A DNA stretch of 6,287 bases from Terriglobia bacterium (GTDB lineage Bacteria > Acidobacteriota > Terriglobia > UBA7540): the NCBI GenBank assembly GCA_030040295.1, contig JASHTZ010000493.1, positions 1 through 6,287 on the forward strand. Reading direction: 5' to 3'. The position numbers were made by a program, and so were the translations under genes. Numbering within the stretch: the first letter of the stretch is position 1; each line of letters begins with the position of its first letter. The notes under the pieces were generated by a model that was given only the letters and a program-made list of their open reading frames with translations, was not told the DNA's origin and did no database searches. Below, piece after piece: positions 1 through 4,970 of this stretch.

Positions 1-2
1 GA

Positions 3-515
3 AGCGGTGACGGAAGGCTGCTGATGCTGGCCCGGGCAGACCGGCCCCGCGCGCAGTTCGTTGCCCTCGACTTTTCACCCGCCATGATCGAGGTGCTGCA
101 CAGGCGGTTTGACGGCAATGCGAGCGTGACCGTCGTGTCTCACGATTTCTCAAACCCTCTGCCGCCCCTCGGGCAGTTCGATGCCGTCATTTCCAGCTTT
201 GCCATTCATCACGTGCGCCACGAGCGCAAAAGAAGCCTCTACGCGGAGATTTTTGGCCTGCTGCGTCCAGGCGGCGTGTTTTGCAATCTGGAACACGTTT
301 CGTCCCCCACCGACAACCTGCACGGGGATTTTCTGCGATTGCTGCGCCTGCGGCCGGAGGATGAGGATCCATCCAATAAACTGCTCGATGTCGAACGGCA
401 ATTAGCCTGGCTGCGCGAAATTGGTTATGCGGAAGTCGACTGCCACTGGAAATGGCGAGAGCTGGCGCTGCTGGCGGGGGTTAGGCGGAATTCGCAGAGC
501 GAGACGAACGAATGA
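3..515 (+). CDS. Class I SAM-dependent methyltransferase, 5'-truncated by the window edge
   Basis: The reading frame is open to the left edge, so the true start lies outside the window; 170 residues are visible. The fragment opens in the SAM-binding motif I loop (SGDGRLL), followed by the acidic residue that would hold the SAM ribose (ALDFSPAM, visible D23). Next come the post-motif strand FDAVISSFAIHHV (about residues 59-71) and LLRPGG (86-91), in the order expected for a Rossmann-fold methyltransferase. The C-terminus (DPSNKLLDVERQLAWLREIGY, then a WKW/ELALL segment) resembles a group of small bacterial methyltransferases annotated only at superfamily level. Substrate is unknown; it could be a small molecule, a lipid or a tRNA. 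It converges on the HD-GYP gene with a 40-base gap and shows no obvious link to the signalling genes. The internal ATG at position 24 is not a credible start because it would remove motif I. Confidence 0.9.
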   Translation, partial: SGDGRLLMLARADRPRAQFVALDFSPAMIEVLHRRFDGNASVTVVSHDFSNPLPPLGQFDAVISSFAIHHVRHERKRSLYAEIFGLLRPGGVFCNLEHVSSPTDNLHGDFLRLLRLRPEDEDPSNKLLDVERQLAWLREIGYAEVDCHWKWRELALLAGVRRNSQSETNE

Positions 516-534
516 GATGAGAGCAGGCATGAAT

Positions 535-547
535 CCCGGGCGCCGGG
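535..547. other. Short GC hairpin between convergent genes
   Basis: CCCGG and CCGGG form a perfect 5-bp stem around a GCG loop, in the 40-base gap between two converging stop codons. No T tract follows on either strand, so it is at best a weak bidirectional transcription barrier rather than a clear intrinsic terminator. Confidence 0.25.
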
Positions 548-555
548 CCGCGAAC

Positions 556-1632
556 TTACTGCGTCGTGGAGGTGCGGGCCGCTTCCTCCTCACGTACTTG
601 CTTCAATGTGGCGATGGGAATCTTGAGGAATAGGTCCACGATGTGCGGGTCGAACTGTGTGCCGCTGCACCTCTCGATTTCCGCCCGCGCGGCCTCGAAT
701 CCCGGCGCTTTGCGATAGCTGCGGTCGGAAGTCAGCGCGTCCAGCGTGTCGGAGATGGTAAAGAGCCTGGCGCCGAGGGGAATGTGCGGCCCTTTCAGGC
801 CGTCGGGGTAACCCGTGCCGTCATATTTCTCGTGGTGGTGCCGGACGATGGCGCTGGCCGGGCGGAGGAACGGAACACGTTTGAGAATCTCGTCCCCGGC
901 GATCGGGTGCTTGCGCATCTCAACCCATTCCTCCTCCGTGAGCTTGGCGGGCTTCAATAGAATTGCGTCGGCCACGGCAATCTTACCGATATCGTGCAGC
1001 AGGGCGCCTTGCTCGAGTGAAGGCAGCAGGGCGGGAGGATACCCCGCCTTCCGTGCCATGTAGCGCGTGTAGGCGCGCACGCGGTGGGAATGCGCGGAGA
1101 CTTCATGCTCGCGCGCGTCCAGCGCCGCCACCAGCGCTTCTAACGTCATCAGATAGTTGGATTCCAGCTCGCTCAGCGCCACTTCGATCTCGCGCGTGCG
1201 GCGCTGAATGCTGTTTTCAAGCGAGCCCCGATAGGCGCGCGCCTGCCGCAACGTCACGACATGCTCGAAAGCCCGCGTCACGGAGCGCGTTACCTCTTCC
1301 GCCACCAGAGGTTTCACCAGAAAGTCCTGGGCTTGCATGCGCAGCGCGGAGATTACGGTCTCAACCTGAATGCCTCCGGTCACCAGAATGAACCCTACAT
1401 CCCACCGGCTTTTCTGCGCCATGGATAAAAGGTCCAGGCCGGAGGCGCCGGGCATCCAGACGTCGCACACGATGACGTCGAAGTCGCCGCTCTCGATGGA
1501 TTCCAGCGCGCAGGCCGCATCCGCAGCTTCACACACCTGCGTGGTAATCGGCCGCAGAGCTTCCTTGAAAAACATGCGCACGGCCGAATCGTCATCCACT
1601 ACCAGAACTTTCGGAAGCGTTCGGGTCATCAT
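556..1632 (-). CDS. Response regulator with HD-GYP domain (RpfG-like cyclic-di-GMP phosphodiesterase)
   Basis: 358 residues, cytosolic. Residues 8-122 are a complete receiver domain: acidic cluster D13-D15, phospho-acceptor D57 (VIVCDVWMPG), T85 and K107 (LVKPL). A charged helical linker (about 123-165) leads to an HD-GYP domain. Its metal and signature residues are all present: H181 region (SAHSHRV), H213/D214 (LLHDIGK), H242, H266/H267-E268, D271-G-x-G-Y275-P276 and D295 (ISDTLDALTSDRSYR). The family hydrolyses cyclic-di-GMP to pGpG/GMP, and phosphorylation of the receiver usually gates activity. Nothing suggests inactivity here. The start is well fixed: on the minus strand an in-frame TGA lies two codons before the ATG-ATG pair (TGA AGC CCT ATG ATG), so no longer form exists; GAAG is a weak ribosome-binding site. 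It is transcribed divergently from the OmpR-type gene. No cognate kinase lies on its own strand in this window. Confidence 0.97.
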   Translation of the reverse strand: MMTRTLPKVLVVDDDSAVRMFFKEALRPITTQVCEAADAACALESIESGDFDVIVCDVWMPGASGLDLLSMAQKSRWDVGFILVTGGIQVETVISALRMQAQDFLVKPLVAEEVTRSVTRAFEHVVTLRQARAYRGSLENSIQRRTREIEVALSELESNYLMTLEALVAALDAREHEVSAHSHRVRAYTRYMARKAGYPPALLPSLEQGALLHDIGKIAVADAILLKPAKLTEEEWVEMRKHPIAGDEILKRVPFLRPASAIVRHHHEKYDGTGYPDGLKGPHIPLGARLFTISDTLDALTSDRSYRKAPGFEAARAEIERCSGTQFDPHIVDLFLKIPIATLKQVREEEAARTSTTQ

Positions 1633-1658
1633 AGGGCTTCAGGCGTAAATCACCTGGA

Positions 1659-1679
1659 GGCTCGGGATTGCCCCGAGTC
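1659..1679 (-). promoter_or_regulatory. GC-rich hairpin in the leader of the HD-GYP gene
   Basis: CTCGGG (1661-1666) pairs with CCCGAG (1672-1677) across a 5-base loop. It extends outward by one G-T wobble and one G-C pair to an 8-bp stem. The hairpin lies 27-47 bases upstream of the HD-GYP start codon, so it would sit in that gene's 5' leader. The CCCG arm can pair instead with CGGG at 1681-1684, giving two mutually exclusive small stems. Whether it is functional is unknown. Confidence 0.35.
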
Positions 1680-1762
1680 ACGGGCTACCAGTATCTTTTT
1701 ACAAATAATTGAATCGGCTTTACTCGGAAATATCTTTAAGATTTCTGGAGGATATACCTCTC

Positions 1763-1786
1763 TGGTTATACACCAAGTTATAACCA
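1763..1786. promoter_or_regulatory. 24-bp inverted repeat, candidate operator
   Basis: TGGTTATA (1763-1770) and TATAACCA (1779-1786) are perfect 8-bp inverted repeats separated by 8 bases. This geometry suits a dimeric DNA-binding protein better than an RNA hairpin, given the low GC of the arms. An 11-bp direct repeat overlaps it (ACCAAGTTATA at 1772-1782, ACCAACCTTTA at 1783-1793, 8 of 11 identical). It lies about 130 bases upstream of the HD-GYP start and about 250 upstream of the OmpR-type start. The binding protein is unknown. Confidence 0.4.
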
Positions 1787-1959
1787 ACCTTTAAAATTCT
1801 CTTGCCTGCCCCACCGAGCGCGCACTCCCCAAGACTTCCAGGACTCGAGGCATTAAAGGCGATCTCCCATTCATCTCTTCCCAGTAGCGATAAAAATAAA
1901 ATGAGAAGCGGTGTCCGATCTGCGTGAATTTTGTTTCCTGCCAATTTATTCCCTTCGTT

Positions 1960-1985
1960 GAAATTTACTCATCTTTTACCCACTT
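1960..1985 (+). promoter_or_regulatory. 11-bp direct repeat, candidate OmpR/PhoB-type binding box
   Basis: Two tandem 11-mers, TTTACTCATCT (1964-1974) and TTTACCCACTT (1975-1985), share 8 of 11 positions. OmpR/PhoB-family regulators characteristically bind tandem half-sites one helical turn apart, so this is a plausible autoregulatory site for the gene starting at 2035. The preceding GAAA extends it to GAAATTTA, which recurs at 3625 upstream of the sigma54 activator. A weak -10-like TAAGAT lies at 1996-2001. Confidence 0.45.
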
Positions 1986-2034
1986 CCTGCCGAAATAAGA
2001 TGTGATTAACGAAGTCGAAAGACGAGGTGAAAAG

Positions 2035-2709
2035 ATGCGTGTGCTGATCGCAGAAGATGACAAACCGGTCGCCAGCTTTGTACAAAAGGGGCTGGAAGCC
2101 GAGCAATACGCGGTGGATGTCGCGCAGGATGGTGACGAAGCGCAGTTCATGGTCAATCAATTTGAATATGACGTGGCCGTACTCGACTTGACCTTGCCGC
2201 GCGTGGATGGCTTGGATGTGCTCAGGCACATCCGCCACATCAAGCCCGCGTTGCCTGTCCTCATTCTAACCGGGCGTAATCGTGTGGAGGACCGGGTGAA
2301 AGGACTGGACTTGGGCGCCGACGATTACCTGACCAAGCCCTTCTCCTTCACCGAACTATCCGCGCGGGTTCGGGCGCTCCTGCGGCGGGCAACTACGCCT
2401 GCGGAAGTCATGCTGCGCGTGCGCGACCTGGAGCTCAATCGTGTGGAACGGCTGGTGAAGCGGTCGGGGAGCTCCATCGTGCTGACCCCAAAGGAGTTCT
2501 CCCTGCTCGAGTACCTCATGCGCAACGCCGGCCGCTGCGTGACTCGCGCCATGATTATCGAGCATGTCTGGAACCTCTCCTTCGATACCATGACCAACGT
2601 CGTGGACGTCTACATCAACTACCTGCGGAAGAAAGTGGATGGGGGGTTCGACCGTAAACTCATTCAAACCGTTCGCGGCGTAGGCTATCAAATCGGCGGC
2701 GAGGCGTAA
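2035..2709 (+). CDS. OmpR/PhoB-family DNA-binding response regulator
   Basis: 224 residues, the normal length for the family. The receiver (1-117) has E7-D8-D9, phospho-acceptor D51 (VLDLTLP), T79 (LILTGR) and K101 (LTKPFS), so it should be phosphorylatable. The winged helix-turn-helix domain (about 125-222) shows LTPKEFSLLEYLM, the recognition region around TNVVDVYINYLRKKVD, and the wing TVRGVGYQI. It resembles the CopR/CusR-like branch, but the stimulus cannot be read from sequence. The ATG at 2035 is chosen because GAGGTG (2024-2029) sits five bases before it and the protein then begins directly with MRVLIAEDD; an upstream in-frame GTG at 2002 would add 11 residues that fit no family member. 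The stop is four bases from the next ATG, so the two genes form an operon. Its partner is unusual: not a membrane kinase but a degenerate soluble one. Confidence 0.97.
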   Translation: MRVLIAEDDKPVASFVQKGLEAEQYAVDVAQDGDEAQFMVNQFEYDVAVLDLTLPRVDGLDVLRHIRHIKPALPVLILTGRNRVEDRVKGLDLGADDYLTKPFSFTELSARVRALLRRATTPAEVMLRVRDLELNRVERLVKRSGSSIVLTPKEFSLLEYLMRNAGRCVTRAMIIEHVWNLSFDTMTNVVDVYINYLRKKVDGGFDRKLIQTVRGVGYQIGGEA

Positions 2710-2713
2710 CGCG

Positions 2714-3532
2714 ATGGCCAACAAGGTGAAGGAGAGCCAGTTCGCTGCATCCGAACCAGCATCCGGTGTGGGAACCCCTCCGGCGAACGGGAAGGAAAAT
2801 CCCGCGGAATCAAAGCCAAACGCGGCTGGAGCCACGGCAGCATACCGCATTCCCCCCGAAGAGTGCCGAGAATGCCTGACGGCGATGACTCACCGGCTGG
2901 TGCAGCCCCTCACCGCCCTGCGCGGCGGTCTGGAATTGGGACTGTTGGGAAAGCCCACGGAAGCGGATTACCGCGCCCTGCTCCAACAATCGATGCAACT
3001 TGCCGACACTATGGCGCAGATGATCATCTCGCTGCGCGACATCGGTGAATCCGGTGTATCGGCAGGCCCATATCAGAGCATCCGGCTGGAATCCGCGGTT
3101 CAGGATGCGCTGGCTGAGGCGGAGACCTGGGCGCAATCGCGCGATTTGGCGCTGCAGCTTCAAAATACCAGTGACGTCAACGTCCGCGCAAACCCCCAGC
3201 GCCTGCGCGAGGCTCTCCAAAGCCTGTTCGCGTGGGTCATCCAGAACAGCGCCGGAGGTGGCGTCATGGTCGTAGAGCTTTCGGGCGAGGAAGGTGAGGC
3301 AAGCGTATTTCTTTCGCCGCCAAAATTGGATTGGCAATACCTTCAAGTCAAGATGCTCGAGGATATTACCACGCCGGGTGTGCTCTTTTCGCGTGCCGCC
3401 AGGATTGGAACTCTAGGATGGGCCATCAATCAACGCCTCGTGAACGGCATAGGTGGCAAGATCGAGATCTTGCCGGTGGATGGCTCTGCCGGTCGAATTC
3501 GCCTGCGACTCCCTCTCACCCCTCCAGGCTGA
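2714..3532 (+). CDS. Soluble kinase-like protein with a phospho-acceptor His and degenerate ATP-binding domain (ChpT/Spo0B-like candidate)
   Basis: 272 residues with no signal peptide or membrane segment. Residues 1-45 are a low-complexity Ala/Pro/Glu/Lys tail. Residues 49-112 form a dimerisation/histidine helix pair: MTHRLVQPLTALRGGLELGL, with H60 in the H-box position, followed by a second amphipathic helix. Residues about 120-268 keep the outline of a HATPase fold: NPQRLREALQSLFAWVIQNS in the N-box position, GTLGWAINQRLVNGIGGKIEI in the G2 position, and the end strand RIRLRLPL. The N-box Asn is replaced, the DxGxG box is absent (LSPPKLDW instead), and GLGL has become GTLGW. ATP binding is therefore doubtful. 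This architecture matches phosphotransferases such as ChpT or Spo0B, which pass phosphate between receivers through a His; the HxLVxP...GLEL run resembles ChpT. A divergent true kinase or a scaffold are alternatives. C51 and C54 form a CxxC just before the H-box. GAGG at 2701-2704 serves as ribosome-binding site. Confidence 0.88.
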   Translation: MANKVKESQFAASEPASGVGTPPANGKENPAESKPNAAGATAAYRIPPEECRECLTAMTHRLVQPLTALRGGLELGLLGKPTEADYRALLQQSMQLADTMAQMIISLRDIGESGVSAGPYQSIRLESAVQDALAEAETWAQSRDLALQLQNTSDVNVRANPQRLREALQSLFAWVIQNSAGGGVMVVELSGEEGEASVFLSPPKLDWQYLQVKMLEDITTPGVLFSRAARIGTLGWAINQRLVNGIGGKIEILPVDGSAGRIRLRLPLTPPG

Positions 3533-3571
3533 GGTACGGAATCCTTCATGAGGTTTTTGTTGCCTGAGGGC

Positions 3572-3607
3572 ATCGGCTGTGGTTGGGAGCCGATCGCAGA
3601 ACTCTGC
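3572..3607 (+). other. Two adjacent hairpins in the gap after the OmpR/kinase-like operon
   Basis: ATCGGCT (3572-3578) and AGCCGAT (3588-3594) are a perfect 7-bp stem with a 9-base loop. One base later, GCAG and CTGC (3596-3607) give a 4-bp stem. No T tract follows, so this is not a standard intrinsic terminator. It may be a transcript-end stabiliser or an attenuating structure ahead of the sigma54 activator gene. Confidence 0.35.
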
Positions 3608-3624
3608 AGCCATCTCAGCCTAGA

Positions 3625-3646
3625 GAAATTTAATTCTGGTTTAATC
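3625..3646 (+). promoter_or_regulatory. Second copy of the GAAATTTA / TTTA direct-repeat box
   Basis: GAAATTTA (3625-3632) is identical to 1960-1967, and TTTAAT recurs at 3629-3634 and 3640-3645 at an 11-bp step. Aligned over 22 bases, the two boxes share 15 positions. Both end about 50 bases before a start codon: 53 before 2035 and 50 before 3697. The TTTA-N7-TTTA spacing recalls PhoP-type boxes (GTTTA repeats one turn apart), with GGTTTA in the right-hand half here. This is the best candidate for a site of the OmpR-type regulator in front of the next operon. Confidence 0.42.
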
Positions 3647-3663
3647 GCCCTCTAAGAGCCTCA

Positions 3664-3679
3664 TGGCACAAATAGAGCC
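3664..3679 (+). promoter_or_regulatory. Weak sigma54 -24/-12-like element
   Basis: TGGCAC (3664-3669) matches the -24 element fully, and GC at 3677-3678 is at the correct spacing for -12, but the TT before it is GA. A start near 3690 would fall on the ribosome-binding site GAGGA (3688-3692) of the gene at 3697, which argues against use. AGAGCCT is directly repeated at 3655-3661 and 3674-3680 on either side of TGGCAC. Confidence 0.2.
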
Positions 3680-3696
3680 TGACTAGCGAGGAACCC

Positions 3697-4935
3697 ATGA
3701 CAAACAGCGCCATTAATGCCCCGCGGAAGACCCTTCGCTCGACGCTTGTCGCGAGTCCTGACTCGATTTTCCGCAAGCACGTTTTGCAGCAACTCGCCGA
3801 TCGAGATTGTTTGGGTGTGGAAGCCTGTGGCGGCGCTGAGGCGCTTGCGGTTTTGGAGGAAGGCAAATGCCAGACTCTGCTTCTCGATCCCATCCTCCCC
3901 GATCTGGATGTAAGTGAGCTCGTGGCGATCATCCGCGCTCGCCACCCGCAGGTGGAAGTTCACGTCCTGGACGGCCAGTATGGCGGCCCCTTCACGTGCA
4001 ACGATGAGGAACTGCACCCGGATCCGAACGAAACTTTCCGTCTGATTCAAAACTCCCGCGAGGCGCGAATTCCCACGGAACTTCCAGACCCGCACAAGTG
4101 TTCTGCGCAGGCCGCGCCAACCCCTGCTGACGAGATTGAAGCGCTGCCCGGCATGATGGGCCAAAGCGAGTCGCTCCGCCGCGTCTACCGCCTGGTGCGG
4201 CTGGTGGCGCCGCGCCAAACCACGGTGCTGCTGACCGGTGAGACCGGAACCGGCAAGGAACTGGTAGCCCGCGCCCTGCACCTCCTGAGCCCGCGTCGCG
4301 ATCGGCCCTTCGTGGTCATCAATTGCGCGGCCCTCCCGGAACCTCTCATGGAAGCTGAACTTTTTGGCTACAATCGCGGCGCTTTTACCGGAGCTTTTCA
4401 GTCGCGCCTAGGACGCATTCAAGTGGCTCATGGCGGCACGCTCCTGCTCGATGAGGTAGGTGACCTTCCGCTCTCCATGCAGGCCAAACTTCTGCGTTTC
4501 TTGCAGGAAGGTGAAATCCAGCGGCTGGGCAGCCCCGATACGCTGCGCATCGACGCCCGCGTCATCGCCGCCACCAACGCCAATCTTGCGCGCATGGTGA
4601 AGGATGGACGTTTTCGCGACGACCTCTATTACCGCTTGGCGGTGTTTCCCATTGAGGTCGAACCGCTGCGCTCACGCCCCGAAGATATCGTTGTTCTAGG
4701 GCAGCATTTCCTTAATCGCCTGTCCGAGGAAATGCACTCGTCAATCCGGGCGTTGTCACCCGCAGCGGCGCGAGCCCTTGAACGCCATTCGTGGCCAGGG
4801 AATGTGCGCGAGTTGCGCCAGGTGATCGAAAGAGCTTTGATCCTGGCCGAGGATAAACTGGAGATTCAACCCGAACATCTCTCCTGGGACGGGGAATGTT
4901 CGCATTCTGAGAGAAATCTTAGGTCCTTGGCCTGA
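3697..4935 (+). CDS. NtrC-family sigma54-dependent activator lacking a DNA-binding domain (FlgR-like)
   Basis: 412 residues. Residues 15-95 are a receiver remnant: D64 (LLLDPILPD) is in the phospho-acceptor position, but the N-terminal acidic pair has become SPD (20-22), the Thr position reads LDG, and no conserved Lys follows. Residues 150-385 are a complete AAA+ domain: Walker A GETGTGKE (181-188), GAFTGA (228-233) for sigma54 contact, Walker B LLLDEVGDLP (249-258), sensor I AATN, and the arginine-finger region FRDDLYYRLAVFPIEV. The protein ends 46 residues after WPGNVREL (366-373), with no Fis-type helix-turn-helix. Most NtrC proteins carry one; FlgR of Helicobacter/Campylobacter and CtcC of Chlamydia do not and activate from solution. 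It should drive RNA polymerase-sigma54 open-complex formation. GAGGA at 3688-3692 supports the start. The kinase gene follows after 35 bases. Confidence 0.96.
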   Translation: MTNSAINAPRKTLRSTLVASPDSIFRKHVLQQLADRDCLGVEACGGAEALAVLEEGKCQTLLLDPILPDLDVSELVAIIRARHPQVEVHVLDGQYGGPFTCNDEELHPDPNETFRLIQNSREARIPTELPDPHKCSAQAAPTPADEIEALPGMMGQSESLRRVYRLVRLVAPRQTTVLLTGETGTGKELVARALHLLSPRRDRPFVVINCAALPEPLMEAELFGYNRGAFTGAFQSRLGRIQVAHGGTLLLDEVGDLPLSMQAKLLRFLQEGEIQRLGSPDTLRIDARVIAATNANLARMVKDGRFRDDLYYRLAVFPIEVEPLRSRPEDIVVLGQHFLNRLSEEMHSSIRALSPAAARALERHSWPGNVRELRQVIERALILAEDKLEIQPEHLSWDGECSHSERNLRSLA

Positions 4936-4938
4936 AGT

Positions 4939-4954
4939 TGGCACGGTCCGTGCT
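4939..4954 (+). promoter_or_regulatory. Candidate sigma54 (-24/-12) promoter before the histidine kinase
   Basis: TGGCACGGTCCGTGCT fits TGGCACG-N4-TTGCW at every position except the first T of TTGC. The invariant GG and GC are correctly spaced, giving a start near 4965. It lies immediately downstream of a gene for a sigma54 activator, which raises its plausibility. Two cautions apply. GCACGG-T-CCGTGC (4941-4953) is also a perfect 13-base palindrome, which could be the real signal. And transcription from 4965 would leave only about six leader bases before the ATG at 4971. Confidence 0.5.
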
Positions 4955-4970
4955 TTCAAGGCCCATCGCC

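Larger units (their letters stand above)
1633..2034. other. Divergent intergenic control region (402 bp)
   Basis: This gene-free stretch lies between the start codons of the HD-GYP gene (leftward) and the OmpR-type regulator (rightward). It is clearly AT-richer than its neighbours, most strongly at 1690-1800 and 1925-1980. It contains a leader hairpin (1659-1679), a 24-bp dyad (1763-1786) overlapping an 11-bp direct repeat, and a second 11-bp direct repeat (1960-1985). Weak -10-like hexamers exist (for example TAAGAT at 1996-2001), but none pairs with a good -35 at normal spacing. I found no convincing small gene or structured RNA in it. Confidence 0.7.

Noticed and set aside
1720..1944. 74-codon minus-strand open frame in the divergent region
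   Set aside because: It starts with TTG without a good ribosome-binding site, covers AT-rich regulatory-looking DNA including the dyad, and its translation has no family resemblance.
1996..2001. Sigma70 promoter with TAAGAT as -10 for the OmpR-type gene
   Set aside because: Only four of six bases match and no acceptable -35 lies 16-18 bases upstream. TTGAAA at 1958-1963 is too far away. An activator-dependent promoter remains possible but cannot be shown.
2002..2034. GTG at 2002 as start of the OmpR-type regulator
   Set aside because: It adds 11 residues absent from the family, and the GAGGTG site is ideally placed for the ATG at 2035.
3572..3607. Intrinsic terminator after the kinase-like gene
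   Set aside because: The stems are real, but the downstream bases (CGCAGAACTC, then CAGCC) contain no T run; the nearest T run lies upstream of the hairpin.
2810..4281. Long open frames on the minus strand opposite the kinase-like gene and the sigma54 activator (about 178 and 206 codons), plus one of 164 codons opposite the OmpR-type gene
   Set aside because: They lie wholly antisense to genes with clear domain motifs and show no recognisable motif of their own. Such frames are expected in GC-rich codon usage.
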